From Staphylococcus equorum (GTDB taxonomy: Bacteria > Bacillota > Bacilli > Staphylococcales > Staphylococcaceae): a stretch of 64,000 nt of DNA. Of this stretch, positions 46,010 through 54,458 are shown piece after piece. Position numbers and translations under genes: made by a program. The notes under the pieces were generated by a model. The model saw only the letters and a list, made by a program, of their open reading frames with translations. It had not been told where the DNA came from and ran no database searches. Within the stretch, counting starts at the first letter, position 1. The number at the start of each line of letters is the position of its first letter. The stretch is taken from assembly GCF_029024965.1 (NCBI RefSeq), contig NZ_CP118982.1, forward strand, positions 620,001-684,000, read 5' to 3'.

Positions 46010-47062
46010 ATGAAATTAGCATGGCAGGAGATAAAATATTATAAATTCCGTTATATTTTAATTATGTTAATCATTTTATTACTAGGTATTATGGTTCTAT
46101 TTATTAGCGGATTAGCACAGGGGTTAGCAAGAGAAAATATATCGATGTTAGACAATATGAAAACTGAAAAATATGTTTTACAGGACAATAAGCAACCACA
46201 AATTGAGAAATCAATTATCAAACCAGAACAACAAAAGAAAATAGAAGATATCACAAACCAAGAACCATTAAAATTAGCGTCACAAACATTAAAAATTGAT
46301 AAAACCGAAGAAGATGTTGTGATGATTAATACAGTGAATAATGACAAGCCTGAATTGGCAGAAGGTAGTTATCCAACAAAAGATAATGAATTTGCAATTA
46401 ATAGTAAGCTCACTGCAGAAGGTATAAACGTTGGTGACATGGTTGAAGTTAAAGATGGTAAAGAATTAAGAGTATCAGGTGTTATCAACGATACGATGCA
46501 TTCACATAGCTCAGTCGTGATGATGAGTGATAGTGGCTTCGACAATTTGAACAAACAAGTGAGTACAGTTTATCCTGTTAAAGACTTAACAAGTAAACAA
46601 CAAGATGAAATAAATAAAATCTCAGATGTCAAAGTATTTACACAAGATGATATTACAAGTGAAATACCAAGTTATCAAGCAGAGCAAGCGCCATTAAATA
46701 TGATGATTGTAAGTTTATTCGTGATTTCAGCGATCGTACTTAGCGCATTCTTCTATGTTATGACGATTCAAAAAATACCAGAAATCGGTATCTTAAAAGC
46801 AATTGGCATCAAAACAAAACATTTATTAAGTGCATTATTAATTCAAATATTAATTACTACTATGATCGGTGTGTTAATTTCTGTAGGATTTGTGAGTGGT
46901 TTATCATTAATTATGCCCGTATCCATGCCATTCCATGTAACACTATCTAATCTATTATTAGTTGTAGGCGTATTTATTGTAGTGGCAATTATAGGTGCAG
47001 TATTATCGTTCATTAAACTGTTTAAAGTAGACCCTATTGAAGCAATTGGAGGTGGAGAATAA
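46010..47062 (+). CDS. hrtB: Heme exporter permease HrtB
   Basis: The FtsX/MacB-like permease of the HrtBA pump, which removes toxic heme from the membrane. The 350-residue protein has an N-terminal helix (about 16-38), an extracellular domain (about 40-230) and three C-terminal helices (about 232-255, 280-305, 315-340). It ends [12 protein letters not shown], typical of FtsX-type proteins. The ATG at 46010 has AAGGAG (45996-46001) at eight bases. It precedes hrtA by a TAATG overlap and is activated from the HssR box. Confidence 0.93.
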   Translation: MKLAWQEIKYYKFRYILIMLIILLLGIMVLFISGLAQGLARENISMLDNMKTEKYVLQDNKQPQIEKSIIKPEQQKKIEDITNQEPLKLASQTLKIDKTEEDVVMINTVNNDKPELAEGSYPTKDNEFAINSKLTAEGINVGDMVEVKDGKELRVSGVINDTMHSHSSVVMMSDSGFDNLNKQVSTVYPVKDLTSKQQDEINKISDVKVFTQDDITSEIPSYQAEQAPLNMMIVSLFVISAIVLSAFFYVMTIQKIPEIGILKAIGIKTKHLLSALLIQILITTMIGVLISVGFVSGLSLIMPVSMPFHVTLSNLLLVVGVFIVVAIIGAVLSFIKLFKVDPIEAIGGGE

Positions 47063-47730
47063 TGAGTTTACAAGTAAAAGATATTAAAAAAACATTTGGT
47101 AAAGGTCCATCAGAAACGCCTGTATTAAAAGGAATAAACTTTGAAGTAAATGATGGAGAATTCGTAATATTAAATGGTGCATCAGGCTCAGGTAAGACAA
47201 CATTACTTACTATTTTAGGTGGATTACTCTCACAAAATAGTGGTGACATTTTGTATAATGGTTCTCCATTATATGCAGGAGATAAAAAAGCATCAGAATT
47301 AAGATTGAATGAAATTGGATTTATATTCCAATCTTCACATTTAGTGCCTTATTTAAAAGTGAAAGCACAATTAACGACAATAGGTAAAGAAGCTGGGATG
47401 TCTAAAAATGATGCGAATCAAAGAGCGGAAATGTTATTAAAACAAATAGGATTAGAACACCGTTTAAATGTATTTCCACATATGTTATCTGGTGGGGAGA
47501 AACAACGTGTAGCGATTATGAGAGCATTGATGAACAATCCTAAAATTATACTTGCGGATGAACCTACAGCAAGTTTAGATGCAGAACGTGCAACTGAAGT
47601 TATTCACATGATTAAAAATCAAATACAAAGTAAAAAAATGATAGGTATAATGATTACCCATGACAAACGATTATTTCAGTATGCAGACAGAGTAATTGAA
47701 TTAGATAATGGTGTAATAGTGAATTCATAA
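47062..47730 (+). CDS. hrtA: Heme exporter ATPase HrtA
   Basis: The ATP-binding subunit of HrtBA, 222 residues. Walker A is [10 protein letters not shown], the Q-loop [11 protein letters not shown], the ABC signature [10 protein letters not shown], Walker [13 protein letters not shown] and the H-loop MITHD. Its ATG shares one base with the stop codon of hrtB, with GGAGGTGG upstream. Family, order and the divergent hssRS genes make the assignment firm. Confidence 0.95.
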   Translation: MSLQVKDIKKTFGKGPSETPVLKGINFEVNDGEFVILNGASGSGKTTLLTILGGLLSQNSGDILYNGSPLYAGDKKASELRLNEIGFIFQSSHLVPYLKVKAQLTTIGKEAGMSKNDANQRAEMLLKQIGLEHRLNVFPHMLSGGEKQRVAIMRALMNNPKIILADEPTASLDAERATEVIHMIKNQIQSKKMIGIMITHDKRLFQYADRVIELDNGVIVNS

Positions 47731-47804
47731 CCCATAAAAGTCTAATTCCTTTTGAAGCGCTTGGGAGATAAAAATAATAAATAACCTTTTTAGAACGGGG
47801 AGAA

Positions 47805-47978
47805 GGGAATGGGACAGAAATTTATTTTTTTTCAATGAAATTTCGTTGTATGAGCCATCCCGACACAGCTGACTGTTAAATGGGATATAAGAGCCGAAGC
47901 GCTTTTTAAATTCAGTCAGCCACTGCCAATAAAAATAAGAGGCTGAGACATGTGATATGTCCCAACCTCTTATTTTTT
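47805..47978 (+). repeat. Modular intergenic repeat, copy C
   Basis: The copy has GGGAATGGGACAGAAATTTA with ATTTCGTTGTATGAGCCATCCC, then ACAGCTGACTGTTAAA pairing with TTTAAATTCAGTCAGC, CCACTGCCAAT, and a terminator hairpin AGAGGCTGAGACATGTGATA. It lies between hrtA and the convergent ydcF-type gene and can terminate hrtBA. Confidence 0.85.
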
Positions 47979-48100
47979 GCGTTCTTATTCTTCTTATGTT
48001 TAGTACTATTAATAAATACTTAATACTATGTCACGTTGATCTATTTGCTAAATTGATATTTTAAATCGATTTAAAACTGGTTGTTTTTAACATTATATGT

Positions 48101-49072
48101 CTAAGAAGTAGGGATGTGCCACAATGCAAAAATACAAGCAAAAAATAATGTAGCAAAGTAAACTGTAAGCAATAACTTGTATTGATACATTAATGCTAAA
48201 AAGTCCCTAATTAAGGCAACTTCAAAAAAGTGATAAGGTGTATGACTTCCTACGCCTTTTAATTTAAGGTCTAACTTTTGGCCGAAGCGGACTGCACGCA
48301 TAATATGAAATTGACTTGTGACACAGACAATCTTAGGTTTTGTATTGAATGACTGCTGTATTAGTGCTTTTGTAAATTTAATGTTTTCATATGTACTCGT
48401 AGATGCATCTTCCATTAAAATTTGAGCTGGGTTCACGCCACGATCAACTAAGTAACGAAACATGGCCAAAGCTTCAGATATAGGTTCATCCGGACCTTGT
48501 CCACCACTTACGATAAATTGGGCATTTGGTTGTTGATTATACAATCCTAATGCTCGATCTAATCTATTAGCTAACATAGGCGTGACATGTTCATTAAAAA
48601 TACCCGCACCTAAGATGAGTATCGTATCAAACTTTGCTATATATTTCTGATTTAAATAACAAGAAGCGCAAGATACATAACAAATAAAAGTGAAAATCGC
48701 GCTAAAGGCAATCGCTGATAACCATAGGAATACAACATTAAATCCAAAAGGTAGCAAGCTAATGTATGCACAAGCAAGTGTGAAAACAATAACTTTAAAG
48801 GATAAGCGATAAAGTCGTTTTAAAAATAGCGCGCTCATACGATACTGCAGTATATGTTTGTGTTTTATATGTACTAATAAGAAACCAATAATCATTACAA
48901 CAATGATGTCTATAGGGATTTGATGAGAACCAATACGTAAGATAATTACAATATAACCTAATATTACCTGGGAAATAAAAATATTAATATTTGCAAAATA
49001 TTTAAAATTAAAATACATACTTAAGAAAATAAGTACTATCAGTAAACTACAAAGTAGTGCCAGAATATTCAT
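48101..49072 (-). CDS. YdcF/SanA/ElyC-family membrane protein (DUF218)
   Basis: A 323-residue protein with about five N-terminal membrane segments, a DUF218 domain (about 145-285) and a C-terminal membrane segment (about 295-315). DUF218 landmarks are DTILILGAGIFNEHVTPMLA, FIVSGGQGPDEPISEA, LMEDASTSTYENI and CVTSQFHIMRA. Relatives act in cell-envelope carrier metabolism or have unknown function. The ATG has AGGGGTG-like sequence upstream. It converges on hrtA through repeat copy C. Confidence 0.88.
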   Translation of the reverse strand: MNILALLCSLLIVLIFLSMYFNFKYFANINIFISQVILGYIVIILRIGSHQIPIDIIVVMIIGFLLVHIKHKHILQYRMSALFLKRLYRLSFKVIVFTLACAYISLLPFGFNVVFLWLSAIAFSAIFTFICYVSCASCYLNQKYIAKFDTILILGAGIFNEHVTPMLANRLDRALGLYNQQPNAQFIVSGGQGPDEPISEALAMFRYLVDRGVNPAQILMEDASTSTYENIKFTKALIQQSFNTKPKIVCVTSQFHIMRAVRFGQKLDLKLKGVGSHTPYHFFEVALIRDFLALMYQYKLLLTVYFATLFFACIFALWHIPTS

Positions 49073-49288
49073 GTTTCACCCCAGTGTTTTATAGTATATT
49101 AAATGTAGTTGAATCCATTAAAATATGCAAATGGATAAAGCCTTAGTATTAATATTAAGCAACATACAATATCCGTAAATGGAAGCATTGTATATTTTAA
49201 CTTTTATAGACGTTAAAATATTGATACTATTAATATAACAAATTACAAAATGATATTACATACAGTGGAGATTAAAGAGGTGCAACCA

Positions 49289-49753
49289 ATGGTGAAAAAT
49301 TTAAGTAGTCATATAGAATTCATGGGAGAATTTATAGATGATGTAAATACATTATTAGCTAAATTATTAAAGGCATTAAGAGAAGAATACAATGTATCAA
49401 AAGAACAGGCAAACGTTATATTAATGCTTGAAAATGGAAAAGCGATGACTTTAACAGAAATTACAGAACGACAAGGTGTAAATAAAGCTGCCGTCAGCCG
49501 AAGAATAAAAAAATTAATTCAAGCTGAGGTTGTACAATGGGATAAATCTGAAGACACAGGAGATCAACGATTAAAATATATTAAATTAACTGAGAAGGGC
49601 AAACAGTTTAATAGAAAAAGTAAGTCTATTATAAATGACATAGTCAGTGATATACTGCATGATCTATCAGATGATGAAATTGAACAAGCGCGTTATGTAT
49701 TAGAGATCATTGATCAAAGGTTGAAGAACTTTAATATTAAACATCATTCGTAA
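49289..49753 (+). CDS. tcaR: MarR-family regulator TcaR
   Basis: TcaR is the MarR-type repressor of the teicoplanin-associated tcaRAB locus and also influences ica and sar genes. The ATG at 49289 follows AGAGGTG and gives 154 residues. HIEFMGEFIDDVNTLLAKLL and the winged helix (GVNKAAVSRRIKKLIQAEVV, then DTGDQRLKYIKLTEKGK) agree with S. aureus TcaR as I recall it. The downstream tcaA and tcaB genes confirm the locus. The 400 bases before tcaA suggest separate promoters. Confidence 0.9.
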   Translation: MVKNLSSHIEFMGEFIDDVNTLLAKLLKALREEYNVSKEQANVILMLENGKAMTLTEITERQGVNKAAVSRRIKKLIQAEVVQWDKSEDTGDQRLKYIKLTEKGKQFNRKSKSIINDIVSDILHDLSDDEIEQARYVLEIIDQRLKNFNIKHHS

Positions 49754-50152
49754 CATTAATCAATATAAGTATGATAGGACATATTTAAAAATACATCGAG
49801 ATATAATTAGATAAAGATGAGTCTTATTAAGTGGCTGTTAGCACCCAAGCTAGGGTGACTAGTAGTCTCTTTTAACTTATAAAACATTTAGATATTAATT
49901 TTGAAGGTACATTGTTATGAACAATAGACGATTCAGTAAAAGAACAAAGCATTGGACTAAATGCGTATATCAATTTTTAAGCAAGGCACATATAATAAAT
50001 ATTATAGCTTTAAAATATACTATTAGTATACTTCGATTATGCATGGGTATAGTGATTAATGGAGTATTAATCTGCCATATAGTTTCATCCTATAATGTGT
50101 TAAAATAGCGGGATAGTGTAAAAAACAAGGGTAATCGTAAAGAGGTGATAAA
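49754..50152 (+). other. tcaR-tcaA intergenic region
   Basis: A stem with CACCC (49842-49846) and GGGTG (49853-49857), extended by TAG/CTA, may weakly terminate tcaR. A 63-codon frame at 49917-50108 has GAAGG nine bases upstream but no recognised content. TTAATC (50067) and TATAAT (50091) with an 18-base gap may be the tcaA promoter. Confidence 0.35.
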
Positions 50153-51544
50153 ATGCAAAAATGTCCGAAGTGTGGAGAAAACATAAGAAATGGGCAGAGA
50201 AGGTGTAGTCATTGCGGGTATCGTGCAAAGCAAGGCGATTCAGAAAAAATGACACGCTCTACAAAAACAAATAAAAACACAACCAATATTAACGTACGTA
50301 AAGTTATTCCTTGGGGTATTGCATTCTTTATCCTTATCTTACTTATCATTGTTTTTTTCTTGGTAAGAAACTTTAATTCACCTGAAGCGCAATCAGAGAT
50401 TATAATAAATGCAGTAGATAATAACGATACGCAAAAACTTTCAACTCTTTTGAGTACTCAAAATAACAGTGTTGATGAAAATGAAGCTGATGCTTATATT
50501 AAATACATAAAAAATGAAGTTGGAATGGATAACTTTGTGAAAGATGTAAATAGTAAAATTGCGAAATTGAACCAAAATGATACTAAGAATTCAGATTTTG
50601 TCACAGCCAAAAATGGAGAAAAAGTTCTGAGAATCAGTAAAAATGGGACTCGCTATTTAATATTTGATAATATGAGCTTTACTGCACCAACTAAAGAAGC
50701 GATTGTAAAACCTAAACAAGAAACAACGTATAAATTTAAGGCAGATGATAAGCAAAAAACTGTAGTAGCTGAGAAAAATAAGCCAACTTCTTTAGGTAAA
50801 TTTATTCCAGGCGATTATACACTTGAAGCTAAGAAAGAAATGTCGAACGGTCAATTCAATGGTCACCTCAAATTCAATTTTAATGACAGTAACAATGAAT
50901 CAGTTGATGTTACTGAAGACTTTAACGAAGCATATGTACAAGTTGAATTAAATGGTGCATCTGAAATAGATACAGATTCAGTTAAAGTTAAAATCAATGA
51001 CAAAACTTATGATTACGCAAAAGCTAAAGAATTTGGCCCATATCCTAAAACAAAAGATATAACGGTATCTGCTGAAGGACAAGCTAAGAAGAAAACATTT
51101 AAATCAGCAGAAACAACAGTGAAAACAGATAACCTCAAAGATAAAACACAAGTCACTTTAAACTTTGATGATGATGAAATCGAGAAGTATGTTGAGAAAA
51201 AAGAAAAAGAAGAAAATAGTTTTAGAAATAAGGTGTCTCGTTTTTTCGGTGATTACACTGCGGCAATGATTAGTGCACGCAGTCAAAGTGATTTTAATTT
51301 AGTATCATCCTATTTAAAGAAAGATAGTGAAAAATATAAGGATACTAAAAAAGACGTTAAATCTAATGAACTATTCTATCTTCAGCAGCCACAGATTACT
51401 GATATTGTAAAAGAAGGTAATACATTCTATGTTACAGGCCAAACATTAAAAGAAGATGGCCAATATGGTGAAGTAGAATATCAACTTGAAGGTAATGACA
51501 AAGCGAATGATTTAAAAGTAGTGAAGTATTCAGAGCAAAGTTAA
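50153..51544 (+). CDS. tcaA: Teicoplanin-associated membrane protein TcaA
   Basis: A 463-residue single-span membrane protein; loss of TcaA raises glycopeptide resistance in S. aureus. A cytoplasmic zinc ribbon has Cys4, Cys7, Cys18 and Cys21 (CPKCGENIRNGQRRCSHCG), a linker follows, and one membrane helix lies at about 47-68. The rest (70-463) is extracellular, Lys/Asp/Asn-rich and divided into repeated beta-type domains, with EKYVEKKEKEENSFRNKVSR before the last domain. The ATG follows AAAGAGGTG. It ends in its own terminator before tcaB. Confidence 0.93.
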   Translation: MQKCPKCGENIRNGQRRCSHCGYRAKQGDSEKMTRSTKTNKNTTNINVRKVIPWGIAFFILILLIIVFFLVRNFNSPEAQSEIIINAVDNNDTQKLSTLLSTQNNSVDENEADAYIKYIKNEVGMDNFVKDVNSKIAKLNQNDTKNSDFVTAKNGEKVLRISKNGTRYLIFDNMSFTAPTKEAIVKPKQETTYKFKADDKQKTVVAEKNKPTSLGKFIPGDYTLEAKKEMSNGQFNGHLKFNFNDSNNESVDVTEDFNEAYVQVELNGASEIDTDSVKVKINDKTYDYAKAKEFGPYPKTKDITVSAEGQAKKKTFKSAETTVKTDNLKDKTQVTLNFDDDEIEKYVEKKEKEENSFRNKVSRFFGDYTAAMISARSQSDFNLVSSYLKKDSEKYKDTKKDVKSNELFYLQQPQITDIVKEGNTFYVTGQTLKEDGQYGEVEYQLEGNDKANDLKVVKYSEQS

Positions 51545-51588
51545 ATATTTAAAAAATTAATGCAAAGCGTATTTTTAGTCAACTTTGT

Positions 51589-51650
51589 GGGAGCGGTGAT
51601 AAGAAATCAAATTTCAAATTTTGATTTCTTATCATCGCTCCCTTTGTCTT
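51589..51650 (+). terminator. Terminator after tcaA
   Basis: GGGAGCGGTGATAAGAAATC pairs with 51623-51642 over about 20 bases (one G-U or mismatch), followed by T-rich sequence. Confidence 0.85.
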
Positions 51651-51795
51651 TTACATATCAATTTAACTACATCTATTTAAAATTGCGTTAGCAAAGGCTA
51701 TAATAATAGCAATGAACTTTTTCTTATAATGATATGAGATGAAGTGTTAATAAGTAGCTAAAAATGCTAGGGCTTCAGCATTGAGGAGAATAGAA

Positions 51796-53007
51796 ATGTC
51801 CAATTATCAAGAGCAACATAAGAATTCCTTACTGTTTGTTATTATCTTAGGCGCGTTAACTGCGATAGGCGCATTATCTATTGATATGTTCTTGCCAGGC
51901 TTGCCACAGATACAATCAGATTTCAATACAACAACATCTAATTCACAACTAACTTTATCTTTGTTTATGATTGGTTTAGCATTAGGTAATTTATTTGTAG
52001 GTCCGATATCAGATTCTATAGGACGAAAGACACCATTAATCGTAGCTATGGCATTATTTACATTGGCAAGTATAGGTATTATTTTTGTGGATAATATTTG
52101 GTTGATGATCGCCTTAAGATTTGTACAGGGATTTTGTGGTGGAGCAGGGGCAGTGATTTCTAGAGCGATATCAAGTGATCTGTATACCGGAAAACAATTA
52201 ACTAAATTTTTAGCGTTACTCATGTTAGTAAACGGTGTTGCACCAGTATTAGCACCGGCATTAGGCGGTGTCATTCTATCATTTTCTACGTGGCGTATGG
52301 TCTTTGTTATATTAACTATATTTGGTCTGCTAATGTTATTTGGAACGATATTTAATATTAAAGAGTCATTGTCAACTGAGCAGCGAGATAGCCCCCATCT
52401 CGTTAGTATCTTCAAAGGTTTCAAACAGTTATTAGCTACACCTCGATTTGTATTACCTATGCTTATACAAGGTGTGACATTCGTTATATTGTTTAGTTAT
52501 ATTTCTGCATCTCCTTTTATTGCACAACGTATTTATGACATGTCTGCTCAGCAATTTAGCCTTATGTTTGCATCTGTAGGTATAAGTCTCATTGTTTCTA
52601 GTCAATTGACAGGTAAGTTAGTGGATTATATTGATAGACAAGTTCTTTTGCGTGTATTAACAATCATTCAATTAGTGGGTGTTGTATGGATAAGCGTTAT
52701 TTTATACATGCATCTATCTATCTGGCTATTGTTTATAGGTTTTATTGTTCTAGTGGCTCCTGTTACAGGAGTAGCGACATTAGGTTTCTCGATTGCAATG
52801 GATGAGAACACAGTCGGCAATGGTAGTGCATCTAGCTTATTAGGGTTAGTGCAATTCTTAATAGGTGGGCTTGTGTCACCACTAGTTGGCGTGATGGGGG
52901 AAGATAGTTATATCCCCTATGTCACGATTATATTAATAGTAGGATTATTGTTGATTACACTTCAAATAATAAATTATTATGTATTTAAACGTGTAGCTCC
53001 AAAATAG
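51796..53007 (+). CDS. tcaB: Bcr/CflA-type multidrug efflux MFS protein TcaB
   Basis: A 403-residue, twelve-helix drug:H+ antiporter, third gene of the tca locus. The Bcr/CflA pattern is clear: LSIDMFLPGLPQIQSDF after helix 1, GLALGNLFVGPISDSIGRKT (motif A), LRFVQGFCGGAGAVISRAI (motif C region) and NGSASSLLGLVQFLIGGLVS late. The ATG at 51796 has GAGGAG ten bases upstream; a TTG at 51781 is less likely. Terminators before and after mean it can be expressed separately from tcaA. Confidence 0.9.
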   Translation: MSNYQEQHKNSLLFVIILGALTAIGALSIDMFLPGLPQIQSDFNTTTSNSQLTLSLFMIGLALGNLFVGPISDSIGRKTPLIVAMALFTLASIGIIFVDNIWLMIALRFVQGFCGGAGAVISRAISSDLYTGKQLTKFLALLMLVNGVAPVLAPALGGVILSFSTWRMVFVILTIFGLLMLFGTIFNIKESLSTEQRDSPHLVSIFKGFKQLLATPRFVLPMLIQGVTFVILFSYISASPFIAQRIYDMSAQQFSLMFASVGISLIVSSQLTGKLVDYIDRQVLLRVLTIIQLVGVVWISVILYMHLSIWLLFIGFIVLVAPVTGVATLGFSIAMDENTVGNGSASSLLGLVQFLIGGLVSPLVGVMGEDSYIPYVTIILIVGLLLITLQIINYYVFKRVAPK

Positions 53008-53032
53008 TGAAATTGGATAAAAGGAAAATGAG

Positions 53033-53076
53033 AAACGGCTGTTAGATTCCTTAGTGGATATCTAGCAGCCGTTTTT
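53033..53076 (+). terminator. Terminator after tcaB
   Basis: AAACGGCTGTTAGA (53033-53046) pairs with TCTAGCAGCCGTTT, followed by T. Confidence 0.85.
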
Positions 53077-53122
53077 ATTTTCTATATTATAAAAACATTG
53101 TAATGCGAAAATGATTACAGTA

Positions 53123-53671
53123 TTAACGCCCTAATTTAATGGCATTTGCAAGTAAAATTTGTGCCATTTCATTTGGTGATTCAATACAGTCTTCACGTAC
53201 CCAGTAATAGATAATACCAAGTTGCCCACCGATAGCATACGTAACAAACTGTTTTTTATTTGTTACGGTCGTATAATCATCTAACAATTTTGTATAATTG
53301 AGTTTGGTTTCTTTAACATAATCGCTAAATAAGTCACGATTTGGGTGTGTAACAAATATTGCGTGAAAGAAGCCATAATGACGATGGATATAGCACAAAA
53401 TAATTTTAAAAAATTTATATAATTTCTCATAGTTGATTTCTGTGTGTTCAAAGCTATTGTATAAAACATCTAATAATTTTATATACTTTTTTAAGTGATA
53501 AGTTTGAATTGTAGATAAAAGGTCATATTTATCCACAAAATAGTCATAGAATGTCGTTCTATTGACCCCACTATAAGCGCAAATCATTTTAATAGTAATA
53601 TGTTCAAATGGATGTTCTTCTAATAGGATAATCATATTTCGAATGATTTTATTTTTAGCTTTCTGTCTCAT
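53123..53671 (-). CDS. TetR-family repressor beside the EmrAB-like pump
   Basis: A 182-residue TetR-type regulator. The helix-turn-helix is at about 8-52 (FEHITIKMICAYSGVNRTTF, then YDYFVDKYDLL), with a ligand domain rich in aromatic residues (FKIILCYIHRHYGFFHAIF). The ATG at 53671 follows GAAGGAG; a longer start at 53713 would overlap the operator. It diverges from the pump genes, and the dyad between them makes it their likely repressor. The inducer is unknown. Confidence 0.88.
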   Translation of the reverse strand: MRQKAKNKIIRNMIILLEEHPFEHITIKMICAYSGVNRTTFYDYFVDKYDLLSTIQTYHLKKYIKLLDVLYNSFEHTEINYEKLYKFFKIILCYIHRHYGFFHAIFVTHPNRDLFSDYVKETKLNYTKLLDDYTTVTNKKQFVTYAIGGQLGIIYYWVREDCIESPNEMAQILLANAIKLGR

Positions 53672-53704
53672 TTTATCTCCTTCAAAAAACATATAATTAC
53701 TTAC

Positions 53705-53729
53705 CCGACACATTTAGTAGAAGTGTCGG
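53705..53729. promoter_or_regulatory. Candidate TetR operator of the EmrAB-like operon
   Basis: CCGACAC (53705-53711), 11 bases, GTGTCGG (53723-53729), ending just before the expected -35 of a TATAAT at about 53753. The T run after it also gives it a terminator-like look on the plus strand. Confidence 0.55.
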
Positions 53730-53798
53730 TGTTTTTTTATTTAGCATGACTCTATAATATATAAGGTGAATTTTAAAAGCAAATAGGAGGAAAGTGTA

Positions 53799-54446
53799 AT
53801 GAAGAAAATGGTGTTAATTAATGTCATTACCATTGTAGTTCTTGTAATAATAGGAGTAGTTGGCTTCCACTTTTATAATCAAGCTACAGGGTTCGTCAGT
53901 ACAGATAATGCCAAAGTTGATGGTGAGCAAATTAAAGTTTCAGCTCCAGCAGCAGGCGAAATTAAATCTTTTGACGTTAAAAATAATGAGAAATTAAGTA
54001 AAGGCGATAAAGTTGCAGAGATTGCAACAAAAGGTGAAGACGGCCAATCACAAAAAATGGATATTAAAATGCCTCAAGACGGCACAATTGTAAAAACTGA
54101 TGGTATGGAAGGTTCAATGGCGCAAGCTGGATCGCCAATTGCCTATGCTTATAATTTAGATGATTCATACATTACTGCAAATGTTGATGAAAAAGACATT
54201 GCAGATGTTGAAGAAGGTAAAGATGTAAATATAACACTAGACGGTGAAGACGCTGAACTTAAAGGTAAAGTAGAAGAGGTTGGTAAAGCAACAGCGTCAA
54301 GTTTTTCTATGATGCCTTCAACAAACAGTGATGGTAACTATACTAAAGTTTCTCAAGTAGTACCTGTAAAAATCTCACTAGATTCAAAACCATCTAATAA
54401 TGTTGTTCCAGGAATGAACGCTGAAGTTAAAATCCATAAAAACTAA
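53799..54446 (+). CDS. EmrA/HlyD-type efflux adaptor
   Basis: A 215-residue membrane-fusion-type protein. One N-terminal membrane helix (about 5-25) is followed by a short lipoyl/barrel-sandwich domain (TDNAKVDGEQIKVSAPAAGE, then VKNNEKLSKGDKVAEI) and a beta-barrel with ITANVDEKDIADVEEGKDV and VPGMNAEVKIHKN. It lacks the long coiled coil of Gram-negative EmrA, as expected without an outer membrane. The ATG has GGAGGAAAG upstream. The pump gene follows after 12 bases. Confidence 0.9.
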   Translation: MKKMVLINVITIVVLVIIGVVGFHFYNQATGFVSTDNAKVDGEQIKVSAPAAGEIKSFDVKNNEKLSKGDKVAEIATKGEDGQSQKMDIKMPQDGTIVKTDGMEGSMAQAGSPIAYAYNLDDSYITANVDEKDIADVEEGKDVNITLDGEDAELKGKVEEVGKATASSFSMMPSTNSDGNYTKVSQVVPVKISLDSKPSNNVVPGMNAEVKIHKN

Positions 54447-54458
54447 GGAGGGCTTGAA

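Noticed and set aside
46010..47730. Permease gene before ATPase gene in hrt as an odd order
   Set aside because: hrtB adjacent to hssR with hrtA second agrees with the S. aureus layout as I recall it.
51807..52424. 205-codon minus-strand frame inside tcaB
   Set aside because: It mirrors the hydrophobic codons of tcaB, with Asn/Ile-rich low-information sequence and no family features.
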